A stretch of 64,000 bases of DNA from Actinoplanes couchii. Lineage in GTDB: Bacteria > Actinomycetota > Actinomycetes > Mycobacteriales > Micromonosporaceae. The stretch covers positions 58,527-122,526 of the forward strand of contig NZ_BOMG01000071.1 in NCBI RefSeq assembly GCF_016862075.1, read 5' to 3'. This document shows positions 24,730-33,455 of this stretch, piece after piece. Below the pieces are notes generated by a model that saw only the letters and a program-made list of their open reading frames with translations, did no database searches and was not told the DNA's origin. Numbering within the stretch: the stretch's first letter is position 1; each line of letters opens with the position of its first letter. The position numbers were made by a program, and so were the translations under genes.

Positions 24730-25758
24730 ATGGACAGTCCCACACCGGACGCAACCGAAAAGACCGATATTCCCGATATTTCGGAGTTTTGGCCGGACGC
24801 GCCTCATCGAGTGGGACCGCAACCGGACCACATCGAGCTGGACGGCGTGGAGGCCACCCGGACCGGGCCGGCCTGGCAGCCCCGGGTCGAGAACCGGCCC
24901 ACCGTCGAGATCAGCACCGGCCGCCCGACCATCGAGCTGCACATGGTCGGCCGCCCGCCGGCCGCCCGGCCCAAGCGCCCGGTCAACCGGACCATGGCCC
25001 TGGTCCTGGCCGGTCTGCTGGCCGCCGGGACGGTCGCCTGGTTCGCCCGCGGCTCGTCCCCGGACGAGCCCGCCGGGGTGTCGGCCAACCCGTCCGCGCC
25101 GATCCTGGTGGAGCCGGACCAGCCGGATCAGCCGGACCCGAACCCGCCGGTCGCCATCGAGCCCCAGCCGTCCGCCCCGGAGGCCCCGCAGGAGGCCACC
25201 TTCGAGCTGGCGAACGGCGTCACCGAGCTGAACGTGACGATCGGGGACACCGGCACCGAGGCGTGGTTCACCGCCACCGCCCCGAACGGCGCCGCGGTCA
25301 AGCCGCGGGCCGAGTTCGGTGACGACGGGGTGAAGCTGTTCGTCGACAAGGTCGCCGACGAGGGCTCGGCCCGGGTGGACGTGCTGCTCAGCCCGGGGGT
25401 GGCCTGGTCGGTGCGGATGCGCGGCGGGGTGAAGACCGGCACCTTCGACCTGACCGGCGGCCGGGTCGACCGGATCGACCTGCTCGGCGGCGCCGCGGCC
25501 ATCGACATCGCCCTGCCCGAGCAGGACGCGGTCGTGCCGGTGCAGATGTCCGGCGGGGTCAACGACTGGCGGATCCGGACCGCCGACCAGATCCCGGTCC
25601 GGGCCACCCTACGCAACGGGGCCGGCACCGTGGTCCTCTACGGCGACCGCACCCAGGGGGTGAACCGGGGCAGCGTGCTGACCGCCACCGACGGCAACGG
25701 CGGCCTGGACGTGATCGCGGACGAGGGGGTCGGCACCCTGACGGTCAGCGCCGCCTGA
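24730..25758 (+). CDS. Membrane-anchored surface protein with DUF4097-like beta region
   Basis: 342 aa. An acidic cytoplasmic segment (1-90), a membrane helix (about 97-114, MALVLAGLLAAGTVAWFA), a Pro/Asp-rich stalk and then about 200 residues of repeating beta strands (FDLTGGRVDRIDLLGGAAAI, LRNGAGTVVLYGDRTQG), similar to the DUF4097/LiaG adhesin-like beta-helix. Function unknown. Same membrane topology as its divergent neighbour, which suggests a shared surface role. The ribosome binding site GGAGGAG lies before the ATG. Confidence 0.7.
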   Translation: MDSPTPDATEKTDIPDISEFWPDAPHRVGPQPDHIELDGVEATRTGPAWQPRVENRPTVEISTGRPTIELHMVGRPPAARPKRPVNRTMALVLAGLLAAGTVAWFARGSSPDEPAGVSANPSAPILVEPDQPDQPDPNPPVAIEPQPSAPEAPQEATFELANGVTELNVTIGDTGTEAWFTATAPNGAAVKPRAEFGDDGVKLFVDKVADEGSARVDVLLSPGVAWSVRMRGGVKTGTFDLTGGRVDRIDLLGGAAAIDIALPEQDAVVPVQMSGGVNDWRIRTADQIPVRATLRNGAGTVVLYGDRTQGVNRGSVLTATDGNGGLDVIADEGVGTLTVSAA

Positions 25759-25767
25759 AAAAGGGAA

Positions 25768-25799
25768 GCGCCGGCGGGAGGGAACCCGGCGGCCGGCGC
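25768..25799 (+). terminator. Hairpin after the surface-protein gene
   Basis: GCGCCGGC (25768-25775) pairs with GCCGGCGC (25792-25799) around a 16-nt loop, 9 bp after the stop codon. No T-run follows. Confidence 0.4.
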
Positions 25800-25826
25800 C
25801 GCCTGAATGACAGGCACAATCGCCGG

Positions 25827-26432
25827 GTGACACGAGCAGCAGGCGACGCCGTACCGCCGGAGACCAGCGTCTCCCTGGACCACTTCACCGGGCTCTACCT
25901 GGCGAAGGACGACCCCTGGGACATCGCGGTCAAGTGGCACGACCGCCGCAAGTTCGCGGTCACCGTGGCCAGCCTGCCCCGCGAGCGGTACCGCCGGTGT
26001 TACGAGCCGGGCGCCTCGGTCGGCACGCTCAGCCGGATGCTGGCCGAGCGCTGCGACGAGGTGCTCACCACCGACAGCGTCGAGGAGGCGGTCCAGCTCG
26101 CCCGGGAGAACCTGGCGGATCTGCCGAACGTGACGGTCGAGCGGGCCGAGCTGCCGGCCGGCCTGCCCGGCGGCGAGTTCGACCTGATCGTGGTCGGCGA
26201 CCTGCTCTACTACCTGTCCGCCGAGGACCTGGCGGCGACGCTGACCGGGCTGGTGCGGTGCCTGGAGCCGGGCGGCGATCTGGTCGCGGTGCACTTCCGG
26301 GACCGGGAGAACGGCGGCACCTACGACGGCTTCAACGCGCACGCCGCGCTGGCCGCCACCCCGGGCCTGGAGCCGGTGGTGCACCACGACGACGAGTGGT
26401 TCGTCCTGGATGTCCTGCGGCGTCACTCATAA
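25827..26432 (+). CDS. NodS-like SAM-dependent methyltransferase
   Basis: 201 aa, GTG start. The opening DHFTGLYLAKDDPWDIAVKW and the SAM site CYEPGASVGTLSRMLAERC, with DLIVVGDLLYYLS as the post-motif strand, place it with NodS-type N-methyltransferases. In actinomycetes this family often sits with other small-molecule modifiers; no such partner is next to it here, so the substrate is unknown. Confidence 0.85.
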   Translation: MTRAAGDAVPPETSVSLDHFTGLYLAKDDPWDIAVKWHDRRKFAVTVASLPRERYRRCYEPGASVGTLSRMLAERCDEVLTTDSVEEAVQLARENLADLPNVTVERAELPAGLPGGEFDLIVVGDLLYYLSAEDLAATLTGLVRCLEPGGDLVAVHFRDRENGGTYDGFNAHAALAATPGLEPVVHHDDEWFVLDVLRRHS

Positions 26433-26470
26433 GTGTGATGCGCTGATAAAAGATCAAGTATGTCCGGCCC

Positions 26471-26500
26471 GGTAGCCTTCGTCCGGATGAGAAGGCTACC
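26471..26500 (+). promoter_or_regulatory. Hairpin covering the start of the GH6 gene
   Basis: GGTAGCCTTC (26471-26480) is exactly complementary to GAAGGCTACC (26491-26500), with a 10-nt loop that contains the ATG at 26487. In mRNA the start codon would lie in the loop and the first codons in the stem. It could limit translation, or mark an alternative start at 26460. Confidence 0.4.
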
Positions 26501-27488
26501 CGCGCTCTGTTGTCTGGCCCTGATGATCGCTCTCGGCGGCTGCACGTCCGACGACGAGAAACCCCCGCGCCCCGTCCCGTCCCCGTCGCCCTCCCCGTCG
26601 CCCCCCGGCTTCTTCGTGGAGCCGGACGCGCCCGCCGTCGCCCAGGTCGCGGAGTGGCAGGCGGAGGGCCGGGTCACCGAGGCGACCGCGCTGCGGCGGA
26701 TCGCCGAGTCGCCGACGGCGGTCTGGTTCGCCAACGACGACCCCGGTTTCCAGGACAAGGCCCGGCGCCTGGTGGCGACGGCCACCGCGGCGCGGCGGAC
26801 CGCGGTGCTGGTGCCGTACTGGGTGCCGCAACGCGACTGCGGCGGGCACTCCGGTGGCGGGGCCCCGGACGCGGCCGCCTATCGCGCCTGGATCGGTGAG
26901 CTGGCCGCCGCCGTACGCGGCAATGCGGTGGTGATCGTCCTGGAGCCGGACGCCATTCCGCACCTGATCGACGGCTGCGTCTCCGGCCCGGTCGCCGAGG
27001 AACGGTACACGCTGCTGGGCGAGGCGATCGCGGCGTTCAAGCAGGACCCGGACGCGAAGGTCTACCTGGACGCCGGCAACCCCGGCTGGATCAAGGACGT
27101 GGACCGGGTGGCCGAAGCGCTGGAGCGGGCCGGGGTGCGCCGGGCCGACGGGTTCAGTCTCAACGTGGCCAACTTCGAGACCACCGACGCCAACATCACC
27201 TACGGTACGGCCGTTTCGGACCGTCTCGGCGGACTGCCCTTCGTCATCGACACCAGCCGCAACGGCAACGGGCCGGCGCCGGTCGACGCGCAGGACTCGG
27301 AGGGCCACTGGTGCAACCCGCCGGGCCGGGCGCTGGGACCGTCGCCGACCACGCTCACCGGAGCCGAGCGGGTCGACGCGTTCCTCTGGATCAAGCGGCC
27401 GGGCGAGTCCGACGGGGCCTGCCTGCCGGACGCGCCGCCCGCGGGTCAGTGGTGGCCCGAGTACGCGCTCGGGCTCGCCACCAACTGA
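26487..27488 (+). CDS. cslZ: GH6 endoglucanase lipoprotein, CslZ-like
   Basis: 333 aa from the ATG at 26487 (ATG 26460 would add 9 residues). Lipobox LGGC near residue 18, then a Ser/Pro spacer. The GH6 domain has VWFANDDPGF, VVIVLEPDAIPHL, YLDAGNPGWI, LNVANFETT, FVIDTSRNGNG and WIKRPGESDG, which carry the catalytic acids and substrate loops of bacterial GH6 enzymes. In Streptomyces, cslZ lies with cslA and glxA. Here it is convergent with glxA and the two stop codons abut, so it is not in the same transcript. Confidence 0.85.
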   Translation: MRRLPALCCLALMIALGGCTSDDEKPPRPVPSPSPSPSPPGFFVEPDAPAVAQVAEWQAEGRVTEATALRRIAESPTAVWFANDDPGFQDKARRLVATATAARRTAVLVPYWVPQRDCGGHSGGGAPDAAAYRAWIGELAAAVRGNAVVIVLEPDAIPHLIDGCVSGPVAEERYTLLGEAIAAFKQDPDAKVYLDAGNPGWIKDVDRVAEALERAGVRRADGFSLNVANFETTDANITYGTAVSDRLGGLPFVIDTSRNGNGPAPVDAQDSEGHWCNPPGRALGPSPTTLTGAERVDAFLWIKRPGESDGACLPDAPPAGQWWPEYALGLATN

Positions 27489-29438
27489 TCAGCTGACCCG
27501 CACCCAGCGCGCCCGGGAGGGCACGCCCTTGTCGTCGACCAGGAAGAGCATGTACCACCCGGAGGGGACCAGGCCGGACTTCGCCGGGACGGAGACGGTC
27601 ACCCCGCCGGGGGCGCGCCGGACGCCCAACTCCACCGACCGCTGATCGACGTCGGTGCCGTGGGTGATCGCGCTGGGCCGGACCAGCCGGGCCCCGGTGA
27701 TCCGCCCGGCGTCCTGGGTGGCGTACTGGGCGCTGGCGCCGCGGGCGACGGTGCGCGGCCCGCCGCCGATCGACGGCCGGTCGCCCTGGAACAGGTACGG
27801 CGGGCTGTAGATCTCCACCCGCTGCTCGAACCTGCCGGGGTTCCTGCCGGTCACGTCGTAGATCGGGTCGCTGCCCATGGTGACCACCCGGCCGTCCGGC
27901 AGCAGCAGCGCCTCGGAGTGGTAGTTGCGCCCCACCGACGGCGCCGCGGCCTCCCGGAACTCCTGGCGGGCCGGGTCGTAGATGTGCGCCGTCAGCAGGT
28001 CGCTGCGATTCCGCCCGCGGTACGGCCCACCCCGGTACCCGGACGAGCCGCCGCTGGTGAACACGGTGTCGTCCGGGAGTACCACGGTGTTCAGGTACCG
28101 GGTCGGCGCCGGCAGGTCGGGCCCGGGCCGGTAGCGGGGCTCCTTCTCGTCCAGGTCGGCGATCGCGGTCCGGGCGGTGGAGACCGGCGAGTCCCCGACC
28201 GCGCCCCCGCCCATGATCATCACCTTCTGGTCCTGGGCCGGCGGCAGCAGCACCGACGCGCTGGTCTCGGTCATGTGGGCGTCCTTCAGCCCCGGGACGG
28301 CCCGGAACCGGTTCGTGGTGACGTCCCACAGCCCGGGGGTGCGGCCCTCGGTGTCCGAGCCGTACCCGGCGTTCGACCCGGAGAAGAAGAGCTTCTCGCC
28401 CTCGGTGAGGAACAGCGCCGGATAGGTGGGGAACACCCGCTTCAGCTCCGGCGCGGGCACCCACTTGCGGGCCTGGACCTGGTAGCGCTCGTTGACGCCG
28501 GGCAGCATCCGGCCGAACTCGTCGAGCCCGGACACGGCCAGGATGTCGCCGTTCGGCATCGTGGACAGTGTCGGGTACCAGCGGTGCTCGGTCATGTCGG
28601 CGGTGCGGACGTACCGCTCGGCGACCGGGTCGAACTCGTACGACGTCTTGTCCCCGCCGTACTCCTGCTTCTCGCGGGTGATCTTCTCGGCGACACCGTA
28701 GAGGTTGCGGGCGTCGGCGCCGGTCAGACCTTGCAGGGCGTACTGGGCGGGCTGGTCCACGATCGGGGCGTCACCCTCGTCGGCGGCGTCCACCCAGACC
28801 TCGACCTCACCGGCGTGCACCATGGTGCGCCCGCCGTGGGTCATCTTCGCGGCGGCCGGCACGGTCACGTCGGCGCGGGTCAGGTAGGCCCGCCCGTTCG
28901 TACCGAGGAACCGGGTGCCCTTCTTGAAGGCCCGTGGGCCGCCGTCCGGCGACTCGTTCTTGATCTTCATGACCCCGGCGGCGAACCTGATGTTCTCCTC
29001 GAGCACCTCGTACGACTTGGTCCCGCCCGCGACCAGCAGGTTGCCGTTGGGCAGGAAGGTGTGCCCGGCGCAGAACAGGTCGGTCGGGGTGTGCACGTCC
29101 TTGAACACGTCGGTGCGCGGATCCCAGAGGATCGTCCGGAACGTGCCGGCCTCGAAGTTGTCGCGGTTGTTGCCGGACCCCGCGATGATCAGCACCTTGC
29201 CGGTACGCAGCATCGCCGCGTGGATCGCGTTGACCCGGAACTCGCTGGGGATCCGCAGGCGGGACCAGTGGCCGTACCGCTGCTTGTAGTCCGCTCTGTT
29301 GATCGTGAACTCGTGGTAGCGCTCGGCGGCGAAACCCACGATCGGTTTGTTGACGATCACCACGGCGGCCATCAGCGGCATGGTCACCAGCAGGGTGAAC
29401 ACCCGCCGGGCGAAACTGGGCCGTTGCCGGGCGGTCAT
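27489..29438 (-). CDS. glxA: GlxA-like copper radical oxidase
   Basis: 649 aa from the ATG at 29438 (ATGA overlap with cslA). An N-terminal membrane helix (about 13-36) anchors a kelch beta-propeller with a DUF1929 C-terminal domain. Residues fit the galactose-oxidase cofactor: C123 in LFCAGHTF and Y143 in TKSYEVL would form the Cys-Tyr crosslink, and YHSEALLLPDG supplies a histidine ligand. GlxA works with CslA in depositing a beta-glucan at Streptomyces hyphal tips. The translational coupling supports the same function here. Confidence 0.9.
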   Translation of the reverse strand: MTARQRPSFARRVFTLLVTMPLMAAVVIVNKPIVGFAAERYHEFTINRADYKQRYGHWSRLRIPSEFRVNAIHAAMLRTGKVLIIAGSGNNRDNFEAGTFRTILWDPRTDVFKDVHTPTDLFCAGHTFLPNGNLLVAGGTKSYEVLEENIRFAAGVMKIKNESPDGGPRAFKKGTRFLGTNGRAYLTRADVTVPAAAKMTHGGRTMVHAGEVEVWVDAADEGDAPIVDQPAQYALQGLTGADARNLYGVAEKITREKQEYGGDKTSYEFDPVAERYVRTADMTEHRWYPTLSTMPNGDILAVSGLDEFGRMLPGVNERYQVQARKWVPAPELKRVFPTYPALFLTEGEKLFFSGSNAGYGSDTEGRTPGLWDVTTNRFRAVPGLKDAHMTETSASVLLPPAQDQKVMIMGGGAVGDSPVSTARTAIADLDEKEPRYRPGPDLPAPTRYLNTVVLPDDTVFTSGGSSGYRGGPYRGRNRSDLLTAHIYDPARQEFREAAAPSVGRNYHSEALLLPDGRVVTMGSDPIYDVTGRNPGRFEQRVEIYSPPYLFQGDRPSIGGGPRTVARGASAQYATQDAGRITGARLVRPSAITHGTDVDQRSVELGVRRAPGGVTVSVPAKSGLVPSGWYMLFLVDDKGVPSRARWVRVS

Positions 29439-31171
29439 GTCGCCATCTCGATCATCTTCGGTTCCTCTTCGTCGGGGATCGTCTTCGGGGGAGTGCGGCG
29501 GCCGAGCGACTGGAGCGCCCAGATCGCCGGGGGAGTGAGACAGAGCGCCAGGTTCAGCGACGGCCACAACCACATGAAGCCGTGTGCGTGCCCGGTCACC
29601 GCGGCCACCACCAGCAGGACCGCGAAGAACAGGGCCCATTTCAGGTGGGTACGGAAGGTGAGCAGGCGGTCCGGGCTGGCCGAGTCGCCCTTCGGCGTGA
29701 CCACGAACCCGGCCCCGCGGCGCAGCACCGCCTGCAGGAACGAGGTGACGTAGATCGGGGCGCACAGCGTGGACAGCAGCATGCCGGTGAGCCCGGAGGA
29801 CCCGGCCGACTCGTGCGGGCTGATGTTGTGCCGCCGGTTCCAGATGTAGAGGCCGACCTGGAACAGCGCCGCGTCCACGTACAGCATCAGCCACACCTGC
29901 TGCGGCACCTGCACACCCTTGACGCCGAGCGCCACGTGCAGGGCGGCGGTGGCCGCGCCGAGCAGCCAGGCGATCGCGGTCAGCGGGTAGTACGCCATCA
30001 GCAGCAGGTAGTGCAGGGTCCGGCGGACCCCGAGTCGCGGGATCATCCGCAGGAACCCGGCGACGAAGACCTCGTCGGTGCCCCGGGACCAGCGGTGCTG
30101 CTGGCTGAAGTAGTCGGTCCAGGAGGACGGGCCCTCGCCGACGGCGAGCACGTCCGGGGTGTAGACCGACTTCCAGCGCCGCCCGGTCACCGGATTGCGG
30201 GCGCTGTGCTGCGCCAGGCTGGTGGCCATGTCCTCGGTGATCGAGTCCTGCAGTCCACCGATCTGGCGCAGGGCGCTGATCCGGACCGCGTTGTTGGTGC
30301 CGACCAGCATCGGGATGCCGAGTTTGTTGCCGGCCCGCTGCAGTAGCGAGTGGAACAGATACTGCTGCGACTCGGCCCACCGGGTGATCACGTTGTCGTA
30401 GTTGCCGTAGATCTGCGGGCCGATCACGAACGCCACGTCCGGGTCGCGGAAGTATCCGAGGAGCCGTTCGCAGAAGTTCTCCAGCGGCACGTGGTCCGGG
30501 TCGACCGAGACGAAGACGTCGTAGTCGTCGCCGTGCCGGTCCATCCAGGAGTTGTAGTTGCCGTGTTTGGTCTTCGCCTTGTGCGGCCCGGACGGGGTGT
30601 TCCACCCGGCGACGCCGCGGCGGCTGAAGTGGTGCGCCCCGGCCCGCTCGCACATCGCGCGGACCTCCGGATCGTCACCCTCGTCGAGCAGCCACACGTG
30701 GTAGAGCCCGGGATGCCGGATCCGGCCGGCGGCCACCAGGGTCTGTTCCACCATCTCGATCGGCTCCTTGCCGGGGACGATCGTGGTGAGGAACGCGACC
30801 CGCAGCCGGCCGTCCGGCGGCACCGGCACCGGATCCCGGGCCCGCAACGTCGCCAGGCACAGCGTCACCACGTTGACCAGCCGGAACAGCTCGATCAGCG
30901 CGGTCGCGGCGATCATGAACACGGTCACCGCGAACAGCACCGACTCCATCCGGCGGTCGGGCAGCTCGACCTTGTCGATCAGCCAGCCGAAGAAGGTGCT
31001 CTCGAAGGCGAACGCGAACAGGGCGATCAGCGTCGATCGGACGGGACTGCGCCGGGACAACGGTTTCAACCGGACTCGGTACTCGCCCTCGGGGGCCGGT
31101 TCCGGATCGCCGGCGAGGAGACTGAAACCTGGATAATCCGGCAGACGGGATACAACACGCTTTCCAGTCAC
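29435..31171 (-). CDS. cslA: CslA-like cellulose synthase-type glycosyltransferase (GT2)
   Basis: 578 aa from the GTG at 31171; a TTG at 31198 is the upstream alternative and neither has a clear ribosome binding site. Two membrane helices, then the GT2 domain with VWLLDEGDD, VSVDPDH, ITEDMA and QQHRW (the D, DxD, TED and QxxRW set), then at least four membrane helices. It makes a beta-glucan and passes it through the membrane. Followed directly by glxA, as in Streptomyces. Confidence 0.9.
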   Translation of the reverse strand: MTGKRVVSRLPDYPGFSLLAGDPEPAPEGEYRVRLKPLSRRSPVRSTLIALFAFAFESTFFGWLIDKVELPDRRMESVLFAVTVFMIAATALIELFRLVNVVTLCLATLRARDPVPVPPDGRLRVAFLTTIVPGKEPIEMVEQTLVAAGRIRHPGLYHVWLLDEGDDPEVRAMCERAGAHHFSRRGVAGWNTPSGPHKAKTKHGNYNSWMDRHGDDYDVFVSVDPDHVPLENFCERLLGYFRDPDVAFVIGPQIYGNYDNVITRWAESQQYLFHSLLQRAGNKLGIPMLVGTNNAVRISALRQIGGLQDSITEDMATSLAQHSARNPVTGRRWKSVYTPDVLAVGEGPSSWTDYFSQQHRWSRGTDEVFVAGFLRMIPRLGVRRTLHYLLLMAYYPLTAIAWLLGAATAALHVALGVKGVQVPQQVWLMLYVDAALFQVGLYIWNRRHNISPHESAGSSGLTGMLLSTLCAPIYVTSFLQAVLRRGAGFVVTPKGDSASPDRLLTFRTHLKWALFFAVLLVVAAVTGHAHGFMWLWPSLNLALCLTPPAIWALQSLGRRTPPKTIPDEEEPKMIEMAT

Positions 31172-31373
31172 GGAGGCAAGATAGCCGGAATTCGGCAATT
31201 TCGGGCATTGCGCGTACGCCGTTCGTGTCGTGTCTCCGCGCGGTGCTCCGGTCGTCTTCCGAAGTTCGTAGCGGTCAGTAACAAAATTCTTCGAACCGAC
31301 CCGCCCTCAAATCCGTTCTCTCTGTCAGGCGGGGCAGGAACGTCCCGCTGGCTGATCCGACAAGGCGGTGGCA

Positions 31374-31637
31374 ATGCTGATCCTGTCCCTTCTCATCCTG
31401 GTTCTGGCCGCCGCCTGCGTGCTCGCGGTGCGCGGGGTGCGGGCGGACGTGTCCGCTGAGGCAGAGCCGTTGGCCGTCCCGGAGGCGCTGTTCGCCCCGG
31501 AGAGCCTCGAAGGTGTCCTCTGCGCTCAGCTGATGGACGGTGAGATCACCCGTAGCCAGTACATGCGGTCGATGGCCGGCATCGCCGCGCGCGACGAGGA
31601 GCGGCACCCGCTCGTGGTGCCCCGCTACGAGGGCTGA
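31374..31637 (+). CDS. Small single-pass membrane protein
   Basis: 87 aa from the ATG at 31374, with AAGGCGG six bases upstream (a GTG at 31368 is possible). The N-terminal helix is LILSLLILVLAAACVLAV; the C-terminal part (LEGVLCAQLMDGEITRSQYM, then RDEERHP) resembles a short SHOCT-like helix pair. Function unknown. Stands alone, ended by a clear intrinsic terminator. Confidence 0.65.
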   Translation: MLILSLLILVLAAACVLAVRGVRADVSAEAEPLAVPEALFAPESLEGVLCAQLMDGEITRSQYMRSMAGIAARDEERHPLVVPRYEG

Positions 31638-31655
31638 CACTCGGTAACCGACCGG

Positions 31656-31691
31656 GCCCGGTATTCGCGTCTTGCGAATGCCGGGCTTTTT
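31656..31691 (+). terminator. Intrinsic terminator with T-run
   Basis: GCCCGGTATTCGC (31656-31668) pairs with GCGAATGCCGGGC (31674-31686) with one G-T wobble, followed directly by TTTTT. The clearest Rho-independent terminator in the window. Confidence 0.88.
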
Positions 31692-31774
31692 GCGGTCCGC
31701 TCATGACGGATGTCATGGGCGGACCGTGACGGAAGGTCGAGGACCGCCGGGGTGCGGGGCGTCAGGATCGGAGT

Positions 31775-32689
31775 ATGACGCTCACGGCTTCACTCGAGAC
31801 CACGGCGGCCGTGCACCTCGACGGTGTGGTCAAGAGGTACGGCACGGTCACCGCCGTCGACTCCATCGATCTGCGCATCCGCCCCGGCGAAGTGGTCGCC
31901 CTGCTCGGGCCCAACGGCGCCGGCAAGACCACCACCGTCGACATGCTGCTCGGCCTCACCCGCCCGGACGCCGGGACGGTGACGATCCACGGCCTGTCAC
32001 CGCGCGACGCCGTCGCCCGGGGGCGGATCTCCGCGGTCATGCAGACCGGCGGACTGCTCAAGGACTACACCGTCGAGGAGACCGTCCGCCTCACCGCGGT
32101 CCTCTTCGGCAAACCCCGGTCGGCGGTCAAGGCCGCGCTGGAACGGGCCGGGATCGCCGACATCGGGGACCGCCTCGTCGGCAAGTGCTCCGGCGGCCAG
32201 CAGCAGCGGCTGCGGTTCGCGATGGCCCTGCTGCCCGACCCCGACCTGCTGATCCTGGACGAGCCGACGACCGGGATGGACGTCGGCGGGCGGCGCGAGT
32301 TCTGGGACGCCATCCGGCAGGACGCCGCCGACGGCCGCACCGTCATCTTCGCCACCCACTACCTGGAGGAGGCCGACGCGTACGCCGACCGGATCGTCCT
32401 GGTCCGCCGTGGGCGGATCGTCGCGGACGGCACGGCGGCCGAGGTGAAGGCGCTCGCCGCCGGGCGCACCGTCCGGGCCACCCTGCCCGGCGCCGACCGG
32501 ATCGACTGGGCCGCGGTTCCCGGCGTCGAGTCGTCCGAGGTCCGCGGCGACACCGTCCACCTGCACGGGCGTGACTCCGACACGATCGCCCGGCACCTGC
32601 TCACCGAGACCGAAGCCCGGGACCTGGAGATCACGTCCCGGAACCTGGAGGACGCGTTCCTCACCCTGACCGCGGAGGACCCGGCATGA
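31775..32689 (+). CDS. ABC-2 transporter ATPase, DrrA-like
   Basis: 304 aa. Walker A GPNGAGKTT, signature CSGGQQQRL, Walker B LLILDEPTTGMD and the H-loop ATHYLEE are complete. The C-terminal 80 residues are the usual DrrA/NodI extension. It is coupled by an ATGA overlap to the permease gene, and a two-component system follows, so a drug or envelope-stress exporter is likely. Confidence 0.92.
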   Translation: MTLTASLETTAAVHLDGVVKRYGTVTAVDSIDLRIRPGEVVALLGPNGAGKTTTVDMLLGLTRPDAGTVTIHGLSPRDAVARGRISAVMQTGGLLKDYTVEETVRLTAVLFGKPRSAVKAALERAGIADIGDRLVGKCSGGQQQRLRFAMALLPDPDLLILDEPTTGMDVGGRREFWDAIRQDAADGRTVIFATHYLEEADAYADRIVLVRRGRIVADGTAAEVKALAAGRTVRATLPGADRIDWAAVPGVESSEVRGDTVHLHGRDSDTIARHLLTETEARDLEITSRNLEDAFLTLTAEDPA

Positions 32690-33435
32690 CGACACAGGCA
32701 CTGCCCATCGGCATGATCGGGCTGGAGATCCGCCGGCTCGCCCGCAACAAGCGCACCCTGATCTTCACCCTGGTCATGCCCGCGGCGTTCTTCCTGCTGT
32801 TCGGCTCCAGCGCGGAGTACCGGACGACACGGGTCGGCGAGGGCAACCTGACCGGGTACATCCTGGTCAGCATGGCCGTCTACGGCGCGATGCTGGCGGC
32901 CACCTCGGGCGGGGCGATGGTGTCGATCGAGCGGGCCGCGGGCTGGAGCCGGCAGCTGCGGCTGACTCCGCTGACCCCGGCGGCGTACATCGCCATCAAG
33001 ATCATTGTCGCGATGATCGTCGGGGCGATCGCCGTCGTCGCGGTCAACGTGGTCGGCGCGTTCTCCGGCGCCGAGCTGCCGATCGGCGCCTGGATCGGCT
33101 GCGCCCTGCTGGCCTGGGTGTGCTCGCTGGTCTTCGCCGCATTCGGCCTGTTCATGGGCTACCTGCTGCCCAGTGAGAACGTCATGCAGATCCTCGGCCC
33201 GGCCCTGGCCGTGCTCTCCTTCGCCGGTGGCCTGTTCGTCCCCGCCGACCAGCTCGGCAGCACGTTCGCGACGATCAGCAAATTCACGCCGGTGTACGGG
33301 GTGGGAGAGCTGGCCCGCTACCCGCTCACCCACGCCGGCGACGTCTGGCTCGCCGTGCTCAACGTGCTCGCCTGGACCGCGCTGTTCGCCGCCGGGGCGA
33401 TGTGGCGTTTCCGTCGCGACACCGCCCGCGTCTGA
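32686..33435 (+). CDS. ABC-2 type transporter permease
   Basis: 249 aa with six hydrophobic segments, starting with LIFTLVMPAAFFLLFG near residue 25 and ending with a helix before the arginine-rich C-terminus. The ERAAGWSRQLRLTPLTP loop is typical of this family. Partner of the ATPase upstream. Confidence 0.9.
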   Translation: MTTQALPIGMIGLEIRRLARNKRTLIFTLVMPAAFFLLFGSSAEYRTTRVGEGNLTGYILVSMAVYGAMLAATSGGAMVSIERAAGWSRQLRLTPLTPAAYIAIKIIVAMIVGAIAVVAVNVVGAFSGAELPIGAWIGCALLAWVCSLVFAAFGLFMGYLLPSENVMQILGPALAVLSFAGGLFVPADQLGSTFATISKFTPVYGVGELARYPLTHAGDVWLAVLNVLAWTALFAAGAMWRFRRDTARV

Positions 33436-33455
33436 CCCCGGGTAGGTTGCCGACC

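Noticed and set aside
27660..29753. 697-codon plus-strand open frame opposite glxA/cslA
   Set aside because: Antisense of the clear GlxA kelch and CslA frames.
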